DNA from: Bacteroidales bacterium UBA1204
Lineage (GTDB): Bacteria > Bacteroidota > Bacteroidia > Bacteroidales > F082
Reading direction: 5' to 3'
Assembly (NCBI GenBank): GCA_002310075.1
Contig: DBXU01000054.1
Location: 1-13,590, forward strand
DNA: 13,590 bases
The position numbers were made by a program, and so were the translations under genes. A model generated the notes under the pieces. The model searched no databases, was not told the DNA's origin, and worked only from the letters and a program-made list of their open reading frames with translations. Positions 6,866-13,590 of the stretch are shown here, in pieces. Position 1 is the stretch's first letter. Every line of letters starts with the position of its first letter.

Positions 6866-9445
6866 ATGAGAAACGCCTTTTTGTTCTTGCTTCTGCTGCC
6901 TTTTTCGCTCTTCGGACAAGTTGTCGACGATTTCTCCGATGGCGACTTTTCCAACAACCCTGCATGGTATGGAACGGCAGATAAATATGTAGTCAACAAT
7001 AGTTTTCAACTACAACTCAATGCTGATGGTGAGGGCGCTGCCTATCTTTCGGTGCCTATCGTTGAGTATGAGTCGATGGAATGGCAGTTTTGGATTCGGG
7101 AGGCTTTTGCGCCTTCTGGCAACAACTATACGGAGGTATGGCTCAGCGCCGACAATGCCGATTTGTCACAAGTTACAAAAGGCTATTATCTCCAGTTCGG
7201 TGAGGCAGGCGCTCAAGATGCCATCGAATTGTTTCGTAAGGATTCCGAGGGGCAACAGAGCATTTGTCGCGGTACGGCAGGTGCCATCGCTTCGTCGTTT
7301 GCCGTGGCAGTCAAGGTGACCTGTGACCGCGAAGGCAACTGGATGATCCAGACTTGTTACAATAATTCTGGTATTTATGTCATTGAAGCACAAGGCGTCG
7401 ACGACATCTATGGCAAGGGAGGGCATTTCGGCTTTTCGTCCAAGTTCACTTCGAGCAATGCCAAAAAGTTTTATTTCGATGACGTGTATGTCGGGCCACG
7501 CATCGCTGACCACGAGCCACCTGAGCTATTGACATGCGAGGTGCTCGACATTATGCACCTTCGGCTGACCTTCAGCGAGGCCCTTGACGAGGTCTCGGCA
7601 TTGAGTCATTCGAATTACATGGCGGATAACGGCATGGGCCATCCTGCCGCAGTTGCGTTTGGTGAGAATCCTGCTACTGTCGTTCTGGCATTTGAACGCG
7701 AGATCGGCAACGGCGTCAACTACACCCTAACGGTTGGCGGTGTCAAGGACATGTGGGGTAATGTGATGGAGACCACCACGATGGCTTTTTCCATCTACGA
7801 AGCCAACGCCAACGATGTCGTTATCAACGAGGTGATGGCAGATCCAAACCCCGTGGTGGGCCTGCCCGAGTGGGAGTATGTTGAGCTTTATAATGCCACC
7901 GAATTCGCCATCGACTTGAAGGACTGGCAGGTGCAAATTGGATCGAATGACAATGTCATAGGCAATTATGTATTGGCACCGCATGGCTATGTCATCCTAT
8001 GCCATAACGATGCTATCCCGGAGCTGCGGCAGTATGGCGATTGCATCGGTTTCAGCAGTTTCTCGGTAGGCAACGCTTCGTCTGCGATGTTCCTTTATAG
8101 TGAAGAAGGTCTTCTTGTTTCAAGAATCAACTTCAACAGCAGCTGGTACCATGATCCCGACAAAGAGAATGGAGGTTGGTCGGTGGAGCAAATCGACCCG
8201 CTGAATCCTTGCGCTGGGGCTTCCAACTGGACCGCATCAGTCGATGTCACGGGCGGTACGCCGGGACGCCTTAATTCGGTGGATGGCGAAAACAACGTGG
8301 CGCCTGCTGTGGAACGTGTGAGCATGTTCGGCAATTACATCGTCCAGCTGTGGTTCGACCAGCAGATGGATGCTGCCAGCTTGTTGCAGCTGCAAAACTA
8401 TCTTGTGGAGGAGACGGCAGAGCATCCCCAACAATTGGAGACGAATCCCACGGATCCTAGCTACGTGGGATTGCTTTTCGACCATGGTTTTGACGAGGGC
8501 GTCGTCTATACGCTGGTCGTCGATGGCGTCACCAACTGCGTGGGCACGGCCATCGCCGCTGGCACACGGGTGTCGTTTGGCATCCCCAACGAAATCGCTG
8601 TAGGAGAGATCCTTATCAACGAGATACTCTTCGATCCCATCGCGCCGGGAGTGGATTATGTGGAGTTGTACAACAATTCCGACAAAACCTTCGACCTCAG
8701 CTCTTTGATGCTGGGCGTCGTCAAGGAGAGTTTCCCCAACCCTGCCGACACCACCTTGAAAGAGATTACGGCCGACAGCCGTTTGTTCTTGCCCCAATCC
8801 TATGTTTTGTTGTCATCCAATAGTGAGATTGTCGGCCAGCAATATGGTTGCCCGACCGACAATTATGTGCAGATGGCTTCGTTTCCAGGTTACGCCAACG
8901 CAGGGGGTACAGCGATTCTGATGGGCAGGGACGGCACCGTGGTTGACGAGATGCGCTTCTCCGAAAAGATGCATTATCCGCTGCTCAAGGTTACCAAAGG
9001 CGTTTCACTGGAACGTGTCGCCTTCGACCAGCCCTCGATGGCCGCCGACAACTGGCATTCTGCGGCAGAGCGAGTGCATTTCGGCACGCCTGGACAGCCC
9101 AACTCGATGATGCAAAGCGCCGAGCCTTCCAGCGATGAGATTTCCATTAATCCCGACATCTTTTCGCCCGACGGCGATGGCATCGACGACGCTTGTTTCA
9201 TCAGCTACCGTTTCGACGAGGCTGGTTACACGATGAACACCTATGTCTTCAATGTGGCTGGCCAGCTGGTGCGGCACTTGGTGAAAGGCGAGTTGGTGGG
9301 ACAGGAAGGCAGTACCATTTGGAACGGTGTTGACGGCAATGGCAACCGTGTTCCCGTTGGCGTGTATGTCGTCGTAACCGAAGTCTTCAATTTCGATGGT
9401 AAGGTGAAACAATTCAAGAATGCCGTTGTGGTTGGAACGCGCTGA
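6866..9445 (+). CDS. Secreted modular lamin-tail-domain protein with T9SS-type C-terminal domain
   Basis: An 859-residue exported protein. The signal peptide (MRNAFLFLLLLPFSLFGQ) is at about 1-18. A concanavalin/LamG-like beta-sandwich runs from about 20-210 and ends in FYFDDVYVG. Two copies of a module then follow: an SbsA/Big_5-like Ig domain (about 215-313 and 480-573) and a lamin-tail domain, starting DVVINEVMADP at about 317 and GEILINEILFDP at about 579. The C-terminus, about 759-859, is a FlgD/CHU_C-like domain with the acidic, probably calcium-binding SPDGDGIDD, then VFNVAGQLVRHL, WNGVDGNGNRVP and GVYVV. Such domains act as T9SS sorting signals in Bacteroidota. The likely route is Sec export followed by T9SS secretion to the surface or medium. 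No catalytic motif is recognised; the lamin-tail modules suggest binding or a structural role. The ATG at 6866 is preferred to the in-frame TTG at 6854 because it starts the signal peptide and sits at a normal distance from the promoter. Confidence 0.88.
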   Translation: MRNAFLFLLLLPFSLFGQVVDDFSDGDFSNNPAWYGTADKYVVNNSFQLQLNADGEGAAYLSVPIVEYESMEWQFWIREAFAPSGNNYTEVWLSADNADLSQVTKGYYLQFGEAGAQDAIELFRKDSEGQQSICRGTAGAIASSFAVAVKVTCDREGNWMIQTCYNNSGIYVIEAQGVDDIYGKGGHFGFSSKFTSSNAKKFYFDDVYVGPRIADHEPPELLTCEVLDIMHLRLTFSEALDEVSALSHSNYMADNGMGHPAAVAFGENPATVVLAFEREIGNGVNYTLTVGGVKDMWGNVMETTTMAFSIYEANANDVVINEVMADPNPVVGLPEWEYVELYNATEFAIDLKDWQVQIGSNDNVIGNYVLAPHGYVILCHNDAIPELRQYGDCIGFSSFSVGNASSAMFLYSEEGLLVSRINFNSSWYHDPDKENGGWSVEQIDPLNPCAGASNWTASVDVTGGTPGRLNSVDGENNVAPAVERVSMFGNYIVQLWFDQQMDAASLLQLQNYLVEETAEHPQQLETNPTDPSYVGLLFDHGFDEGVVYTLVVDGVTNCVGTAIAAGTRVSFGIPNEIAVGEILINEILFDPIAPGVDYVELYNNSDKTFDLSSLMLGVVKESFPNPADTTLKEITADSRLFLPQSYVLLSSNSEIVGQQYGCPTDNYVQMASFPGYANAGGTAILMGRDGTVVDEMRFSEKMHYPLLKVTKGVSLERVAFDQPSMAADNWHSAAERVHFGTPGQPNSMMQSAEPSSDEISINPDIFSPDGDGIDDACFISYRFDEAGYTMNTYVFNVAGQLVRHLVKGELVGQEGSTIWNGVDGNGNRVPVGVYVVVTEVFNFDGKVKQFKNAVVVGTR

Positions 9446-9467
9446 TTATAAATACGTCGCGTTCAAC
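9431..9467. terminator. Imperfect inverted repeat between convergent genes
   Basis: GAACGCG at 9435-9441 pairs with CGCGTTC at 9458-9464. GTT (9431-9433) and AAC (9465-9467) extend the stem past a single bulged G; the loop is 16 nt. It straddles the stop of the lamin-tail gene and lies just before the end of the opposing phosphoesterase gene, which suits a bidirectional terminator. There is no U-tract and the loop is long, so the call is tentative. Confidence 0.35.
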
Positions 9468-9469
9468 GT

Positions 9470-10180
9470 TTACATATCCATGTTGGATTGCGCTACAAGC
9501 TGTTTTGTGTCGGGATTGAAAGCCGTCAGGTTGCCTAAGCCGGGTTTGTCGGTCACAAAGACGCCATTGTCCAAGGCGATGAAGTCGTAAACGGAAGCAT
9601 TTTCGATGACCAAGTTGATGAAGCTGTAATCGACGGGGATGTGCCCGTGGACGATCTTCTTGCCACGTGTCTTGCCAAAATCGACTTTGAACCGACGGGT
9701 CCACATCATGCTGTGCTCGTCCTCGAAAGGGTTGGCAATGTTGAAGTTCATGCCGGCATGGACTAGGATGTATTCTTCCAATTCGATGTAAGGCACACAG
9801 GCGTTCATCCAATCGATGTAACGTTGCGGGATCTCGCGCGGATGTTTCACGTTGAAGCTCTCCAAAGTGGCCTTGGCTCCTACGGTTTCCCAGTCTTTTT
9901 GCTCTTGGTGCTTGCCGCCGAAGAGCCTTTTCTTTTGGTCGGCCTCGTAGGCTTTCACACACATGTCCTCGTGGTTGCCTTTGATGAAAAACACGTTGTA
10001 TTCCTCTTCATGGAGGTGCATCAGATAGTCGATGACGCCCTTGCTGTCGGGACCTCGGTCGATGTAGTCGCCCAAAAAGTAGAGATGGTCGTGCTTGGTC
10101 ACCTTGAGCAGGTTCTCAAGCAGCGCCTGAAGGGTCCGGGAGCAGCCGTGAATGTCAGGGATGATCCAGCGTTGCGACAT
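9470..10180 (-). CDS. PPP-type calcineurin-like metallophosphoesterase
   Basis: A 236-residue cytoplasmic metallophosphatase of the serine/threonine phosphoprotein phosphatase fold. Dinuclear-metal motifs appear in order: PDIHGC (Asp9, His11), GDYIDRG (Asp38, Asp41, Arg42) and GNHED (Asn69, His70, Glu71). His141 in LVHAGMNF and the HGH at 178-180 in KKIVHGHIPVD follow. All expected metal and catalytic residues are present. The first motif is PDIHG rather than the commoner GDIHG, a substitution outside the metal ligands. Bacterial members of this fold act on phosphoproteins, diadenosine polyphosphates or other phosphoesters, so the substrate cannot be named. The ATG at 10178-10180 lies 3 nt after the stop of the acyltransferase gene, so the two are almost surely co-transcribed and probably translationally coupled. 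Confidence 0.93.
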   Translation of the reverse strand: MSQRWIIPDIHGCSRTLQALLENLLKVTKHDHLYFLGDYIDRGPDSKGVIDYLMHLHEEEYNVFFIKGNHEDMCVKAYEADQKKRLFGGKHQEQKDWETVGAKATLESFNVKHPREIPQRYIDWMNACVPYIELEEYILVHAGMNFNIANPFEDEHSMMWTRRFKVDFGKTRGKKIVHGHIPVDYSFINLVIENASVYDFIALDNGVFVTDKPGLGNLTAFNPDTKQLVAQSNMDM

Positions 10181-10183
10181 GGG

Positions 10184-11476
10184 TCAGAAACGTTTGTTCA
10201 GTTCTAGCGCATCATACTGTTTGCGTAGCTTCGTCTTGAAGGTCCAGCGCACGTCTGAGATCCAGCGGCGGCACAGCTCGTTGTAGTCGACGAAGACGGA
10301 ATAGGAGAAGAACAGCAGCACGATGCCGCACAAAGCCCAATACCACGGATGCAGCTTGCAAAGTAGGAGTATGGCCCCCACAATGAAGACGATGGGGAAG
10401 AGCACCAATCGTACGCCGAAGCTGACCGTGTTGCCGAAGGCGGGGTCTTTCAGTTGCCTCCTGATGATAAGCGTGGTGAGCCAAACGGGGAGGTTGACGA
10501 TGGCCGACGCCACATAATAGGGAAGACCTATCAGCAGGACCAAAAACTTCCATAAGGAGTTGACCAAAGGATATTTCTTGGCTGTCGAGGTGACTGAGAT
10601 CTTCTGCCGTACGCGTTCTGTAGCAAAGTCCATCACACGGCTGAAATAGCTTTTAGCCTCTTCGGGCTTTTCTTCCCTGAATTGCAGCACCTTGTCGACG
10701 GTGGCACGGTTGCGCAGCATCTTTTGGTAAAGGCCACCAGCGCGTTTCTCGTTTTTCATCTTCACGATTTCCCAGATGGCATCGTAATCCTCGTCATCGG
10801 GGATATAGGTGAACAGTTTTGAGATTTCCTCGCCCAGCTTCTCCTTCAGTTGGTTGATGGTGACGGCCTCGTTTTCCTCAGTGGTGTTTTTAAGAAATTC
10901 GGTCACGTTGATGGGGTCCCCGAAGTTGATCATCGCCGTGCTTCGGAAGCGGAAATAGTCGCCGTATTCGATGGCGGTGGGGATGATGTAGATTGGCTGT
11001 TGTCCGCCAAACTGCTTGTTGGCATCGACGGCGATGTGGAACAGGCCTTTTCCCATACGCATCAGCGAATGCTTGGTGCGGTGAGTCCCTTCAGGGAAGA
11101 GGTAAAGGTCGACATGGTCGTGGATTACGTCGACGGCCTTGTTGAGCGAGTCGTCGTTTTGACGCACGGCGGCCACGCCGTTTCGGATGCGGAAGATGGG
11201 AAGGATGCGCAGGAAGTGCAGGATCTTGGCCACAGCAGGGTTCTTGAAGATGTCGCCACGTGCAATGAACACTTTTTTCATGTTGTCGGATGACAACAGC
11301 ACCAAAGCGTCCATTAGCGTGTTACTGTGGTTGACGCCGAAAATCAAGCCCCCTTCTTTTGGGAGGTTCTCTTTCCCATGTACTTCAAAACGGCGATACG
11401 AACGGCGGGTATGCCAGTTGACATAAGGCAGGAGAAATGAGTACCAAAAGTCGGGATCTTGTATCTTTTTTGCCAT
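10184..11476 (-). CDS. PlsC-family (1-acyl)glycerol-3-phosphate acyltransferase with C-terminal membrane domain
   Basis: Predicted membrane-bound acyltransferase of phospholipid synthesis, about 430 residues. Motif I is GVNHSNTLMDALVL with His50 and Asp56. Motif III is LFPEGTHR with Glu128 and Thr130. IYIIPTAIEYG at about 161-171 fits motif IV. In motif I five residues separate His and Asp (HX5D), whereas classical PlsC has four; an HX5D form also occurs in yeast-type glycerol-3-phosphate acyltransferases. The substrate could therefore be glycerol-3-phosphate, lysophosphatidate or another acyl acceptor. After a charged helical linker (about 195-300) there are hydrophobic membrane segments at about 306-336, 352-372 and 376-396, making it much longer than the usual PlsC of about 240 residues. 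The start is the ATG at 11474-11476. A weak -7 match lies just upstream. It forms a two-gene unit with the downstream phosphoesterase. Confidence 0.88.
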   Translation of the reverse strand: MAKKIQDPDFWYSFLLPYVNWHTRRSYRRFEVHGKENLPKEGGLIFGVNHSNTLMDALVLLSSDNMKKVFIARGDIFKNPAVAKILHFLRILPIFRIRNGVAAVRQNDDSLNKAVDVIHDHVDLYLFPEGTHRTKHSLMRMGKGLFHIAVDANKQFGGQQPIYIIPTAIEYGDYFRFRSTAMINFGDPINVTEFLKNTTEENEAVTINQLKEKLGEEISKLFTYIPDDEDYDAIWEIVKMKNEKRAGGLYQKMLRNRATVDKVLQFREEKPEEAKSYFSRVMDFATERVRQKISVTSTAKKYPLVNSLWKFLVLLIGLPYYVASAIVNLPVWLTTLIIRRQLKDPAFGNTVSFGVRLVLFPIVFIVGAILLLCKLHPWYWALCGIVLLFFSYSVFVDYNELCRRWISDVRWTFKTKLRKQYDALELNKRF

Positions 11477-11501
11477 AGATTTTTTCGGTTAATTGAGTGC
11501 G

Positions 11502-11509
11502 CGAAATTA
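11502..11509 (-). promoter_or_regulatory. Possible -7 element for the acyltransferase/phosphoesterase unit
   Basis: On the minus strand TAATTTCG differs from TAnnTTTG at one position and lies 25 nt before the acyltransferase ATG, a distance like that of the other promoters here. There is no convincing -33 element, so this is tentative. Confidence 0.3.
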
Positions 11510-11536
11510 CAAAAAAAGGCCTAACATGGGATTTTT

Positions 11537-11568
11537 TTTCATATATGAGCATAAAAATTGTACTTTTG
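11537..11568 (+). promoter_or_regulatory. Bacteroidota promoter for mltF
   Basis: The -7 element TACTTTTG (11561-11568) matches TAnnTTTG exactly. TTTC at 11537-11540, 20 nt upstream, is one base off the -33 TTTG. The ATG follows 19 nt after the -7 element. This placement rules out the in-frame TTG at 11558, which would lie upstream of the transcription start. Confidence 0.65.
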
Positions 11569-11587
11569 CCTGCCTAAAGTAGTCAAA

Positions 11588-13018
11588 ATGAAGATAAAAA
11601 CACAAAACAACACGATTTTTTTCCTTGTTTTTTTAACTTTAGTTTTTTTTGCTTCTTGTAAAAATAATACTGATAATCAGCGTGATAGTGAAGAGGCTCT
11701 TGTTGAGGATACCTTGACGGTTTTTGAGCATCTTATGGAGCGTGGCACCTTGGTGGCGGTGACCAACTGTGGTGAGATCAACTACAACGAATTTGGCAGG
11801 AAGCCTTCCGGATTCGAATATGATCTGCTCAGCGATTTTTGCAGTTCATGCGGTCTTGAGTTGGAGATGCGTGTCGAGGACAATCTTGACACGTGTTTCA
11901 TGATGTTGGATAGCTGCGAGGTCGACGTGGTGGCGGCTGGCATCGGCCTCACCAAGGAGATGAAACGCCGTTATCTGATGTCGAACCCCATACTTGCCCA
12001 ACGTTGTGTGTTGGTGCAGCGATTGCCCAAGGGCTGGAATGCCATGTCGACCGACAACGAGGTCGAAAGCCAGCTGTTGCGCTCGCCGCTCGACTTGGCG
12101 GGTAAGACCATCCATGTCGCCAAGGGCAGCTATGCCGTGAAAGTGCTTGAATATCTTTCCGATTGCATCGGCGACACCATCATGATAGTGCAATGTGACA
12201 CCTTGAATGGCATCGAGTTGGTGGATGCCGTTATGGACGGCAGGGCCGACTATACGGTTGTAGAGGAGTATGTTGCCAAGATGGCGTCGGTAGGGCAGAA
12301 AGGCCTCGATGCCAAGCTGGCTGTCAGCGTCGAGCAGCCCATCGGTTGGGCGGTGCTCAACCAGAACTCCGACTCCTCGTTGGTGAATGCCATCAACAAC
12401 TGGATCGACGGCGTGGAGCAGCGGCATTTGCGCCGTTTGCTGGCCAAGTATGTCAACAACGGAAGGCAGCACCGCATCAAGCCGCAGGCAGGTCAGCTGT
12501 CGGAGTTTGACCCGCTGATCAAGAAGACGGCCAAGAAGATCGGCTGGGACTGGCGCTTGTTGGCGTCGCTCATCTGTCAGGAGTCGCATTTCAAGCTCGA
12601 TTTGGAGAGCGAGAAGGGCGCTTTCGGCCTGATGCAGCTCATGCCCGTGGTGATGGAGAAATACGGCATCGACTATGAGTCGTCGCCCGAGGAGCAGATC
12701 GAAGCCGGCGGCAAGCTGTTGGCCTATCTCGGCGACTGCTTCGAGAACAAGGTGGCCGACAGCACCGAAAGGATTAAGTTTGTGCTGGCTTCCTACAATG
12801 CAGGCCTCGGTCATGTGTACGATGCCCAACGCTTGGCGGCCAAATATGGCGCTGACCCCGAGGTGTGGGACAACAGCGTCGACTATTATATCCTCAACAA
12901 GTCGAAGTATTACAACGACACCTGCTGTCGTGCCGGTTACCTGCGTGGCGGCGAGACATACCGTTTCGTGGAGGAGGTCCTCGATCGTTTCTATCAGTAT
13001 CAGGCGAGCTATAACTGA
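11588..13018 (+). CDS. mltF: MltF-like membrane-bound lytic transglycosylase (lipoprotein)
   Basis: A 476-residue lipoprotein predicted to cleave the glycan strand of peptidoglycan, forming 1,6-anhydromuramyl ends. The lipoprotein signal is MKIKTQNNTI, then a Phe/Leu-rich core and the lipobox FASC with lipidated Cys24. A type-3 periplasmic solute-binding domain follows at about 48-290 (LVAVTNCGEINYNEF, GFEYDLLSDFC, DVVAAGIGLT, GKTIHVAKGSYAVKVL); in MltF this is a regulatory module. The lytic transglycosylase (SLT) domain is at about 310-430, with the catalytic Glu332 in CQESHF, GLMQLMP at about 347-353 and ASYNAG at 401-406. All signature residues are present. The ATG at 11588 is chosen because it begins the signal peptide and follows the promoter by 19 nt. 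The first 110 bases are markedly A/T-rich compared with the GC-rich remainder, as expected of a Lys/Phe/Asn-rich signal. A TGA stop precedes the RHS fragment. Confidence 0.95.
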   Translation: MKIKTQNNTIFFLVFLTLVFFASCKNNTDNQRDSEEALVEDTLTVFEHLMERGTLVAVTNCGEINYNEFGRKPSGFEYDLLSDFCSSCGLELEMRVEDNLDTCFMMLDSCEVDVVAAGIGLTKEMKRRYLMSNPILAQRCVLVQRLPKGWNAMSTDNEVESQLLRSPLDLAGKTIHVAKGSYAVKVLEYLSDCIGDTIMIVQCDTLNGIELVDAVMDGRADYTVVEEYVAKMASVGQKGLDAKLAVSVEQPIGWAVLNQNSDSSLVNAINNWIDGVEQRHLRRLLAKYVNNGRQHRIKPQAGQLSEFDPLIKKTAKKIGWDWRLLASLICQESHFKLDLESEKGAFGLMQLMPVVMEKYGIDYESSPEEQIEAGGKLLAYLGDCFENKVADSTERIKFVLASYNAGLGHVYDAQRLAAKYGADPEVWDNSVDYYILNKSKYYNDTCCRAGYLRGGETYRFVEEVLDRFYQYQASYN

Positions 13019-13045
13019 TTTTTAGGATTCTTTTTGAACTTGCGG

Positions 13046-13077
13046 TTTGCTTTTTTGGCGGGAAAAGGGTATTTTTG
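13046..13077 (+). promoter_or_regulatory. Near-perfect Bacteroidota promoter before the RHS fragment
   Basis: The -33 TTTG is at 13046-13049 and the -7 TATTTTTG at 13070-13077, separated by 20 nt; both match the Bacteroidota consensus exactly. It is the best promoter in the window. The first possible in-frame starts are GTG 13091 and ATG 13094, giving a very short leader of roughly 6-10 nt. Confidence 0.7.
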
Positions 13078-13093
13078 CGCCTATGATCCTGTG

Positions 13094-13590
13094 ATGCACT
13101 ACCTCGACAGCATCGTCACTTCAAATAATTTGCAGAATTTGTCGTACACATACGATAAATTCGGTAATTTAGCCAGCCGGAAGGACAACCTTCGCAATCT
13201 GGAAGAAGGCTTCCACTACGACAAGATGGACCGCTTACCCCACATACGCCTTGGCAACACATCCAGTCGCATCAGATACGACGCCCTCGGCCGCATGACG
13301 TCGAAGCAGGCCGACGGTCAGGCTGTGTTTTCGGCGGCCCAGTACGACTACGTGGGCCCCGACGGGCAGCTGCGCCCCCATGCCGTGAGCGGAGCGGTCG
13401 TGTCGGCCAACCCGTTCCCTACGGACAGCCTGGGCTTGGACTACACGATGTTCGACAAGGTGCTGGAGGTGGGCTGGTCGAGCAACAGGCGGATGCGTTT
13501 CGACTACGGCTACGACCACCAGAGGATACGCGTTGTCACCGACAGGAACATGCCGCCTATCCATAAGACCTACATCGGCAACTGCGAGCG
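13094..13590 (+). CDS. RHS/YD-repeat protein fragment, 5'-truncated, runs off right edge
   Basis: The 165 visible codons encode RHS/YD repeats: LSYTYDKFGNLASRKD, GFHYDKMDRL, RIRYDALGRMTSK, AQYDYVGPDGQLRPHAVSG and MRFDYGYDHQRI. RHS proteins build a beta-cocoon shell around a variable C-terminal toxin or effector. Here the C-terminal region lies beyond the window, so any toxin is unknown. The likely start is ATG 13094 (or GTG 13091). RHS-like sequence already begins at about 13082 in the same frame (YDPV before the ATG), so homology starts upstream of any usable start. No signal peptide, plug or N-terminal RHS domains precede it. The frame stays open back to the mltF TGA. Late codons are strongly G/C-ending, unlike the A/T-rich promoter. 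It may be an orphan RHS tip, a rearranged cassette or a decaying pseudogene that is still open here. Confidence 0.75.
   Translation, partial: MHYLDSIVTSNNLQNLSYTYDKFGNLASRKDNLRNLEEGFHYDKMDRLPHIRLGNTSSRIRYDALGRMTSKQADGQAVFSAAQYDYVGPDGQLRPHAVSGAVVSANPFPTDSLGLDYTMFDKVLEVGWSSNRRMRFDYGYDHQRIRVVTDRNMPPIHKTYIGNCE

Noticed and set aside
9414..9962. 182-codon minus-strand frame overlapping the metallophosphoesterase
   Set aside because: The overlapping frame at 9470-10180 contains all PPP motifs; this one is Arg/Gln/His-rich noise in another frame.
11558..11587. TTG start adding ten residues to MltF
   Set aside because: It lies upstream of and within the -7 promoter element; the ATG at 11588 begins a normal lipoprotein signal.
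11846..12829. 327-codon minus-strand open frame opposite mltF
   Set aside because: mltF on the other strand has lipobox, solute-binding and transglycosylase motifs throughout; the antisense frame is a codon-bias shadow without motifs.
13083..13094. ATG at 13083 as the RHS start
   Set aside because: It is in another frame and meets TGA after three codons (ATG ATC CTG TGA).
13235..13564. 109-codon minus-strand frame opposite the RHS fragment
   Set aside because: The plus strand encodes clear YD repeats through the same bases; the antisense frame shows no motif.
1..13590. CRISPR array, tRNA, rRNA, insertion sequence or phage attachment site
   Set aside because: No regularly spaced repeats, cloverleaf-like sequence, transposase motif or flanking target duplication was seen on reading; a covariance-model or profile search could still find a cryptic element.

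Overview
The window looks like chromosomal DNA of a type IX secretion (T9SS)-bearing member of Bacteroidota, most likely Bacteroidales. Four lines of evidence support this. Several genes are preceded by the Bacteroidota -7 promoter element TAnnTTTG. There are few or no Shine-Dalgarno sequences. A PorW/SprE-type T9SS lipoprotein is present. A large secreted protein ends in a FlgD/CHU_C-like C-terminal sorting-type domain. The genus cannot be decided from the sequence alone. No tRNA, rRNA, CRISPR array or insertion sequence was seen, and no gene-free stretch exceeds 300 bases.

Left block (1-6713, all minus strand, read right to left): a membrane-anchored protein with a degenerate kinase domain, porW/sprE, a bactofilin, folE (GTP cyclohydrolase I), fabD (malonyl-CoA:ACP transacylase) and an S41 carboxy-terminal processing protease cut by the window's left edge. 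Spacings of 3 to 79 nt as far as fabD suggest one or two transcription units driven from a promoter at about 6736-6743. An 11-bp perfect hairpin separates fabD from the protease. The block mixes envelope functions (T9SS, cytoskeletal scaffold, protease) with housekeeping metabolism (folate/pterin and fatty acid initiation).

Middle: a 152-bp divergent intergenic region carries two back-to-back TAnnTTTG elements. One serves the kinase-like/porW unit. The other serves an 859-residue secreted lamin-tail-domain protein (6866-9445, plus strand) whose C-terminus looks like a T9SS cargo signal. This gene converges on a minus-strand pair, a PlsC-family acyltransferase and a PPP-type metallophosphoesterase, separated by only 3 nt.

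Right: mltF (plus strand), a lipoprotein fusing a periplasmic solute-binding domain to a lytic transglycosylase domain, has its own promoter. A GC-rich RHS/YD-repeat gene fragment follows and runs off the right edge. It begins in the middle of an RHS repeat immediately after an excellent promoter, with no signal peptide or N-terminal RHS region, and so looks like a truncated or rearranged RHS cassette.

Most of the window is recognisable. The parts most worth a second look are the predicted pseudokinase upstream of porW, the adjacent modular T9SS-type cargo, and the promoter/RHS junction.
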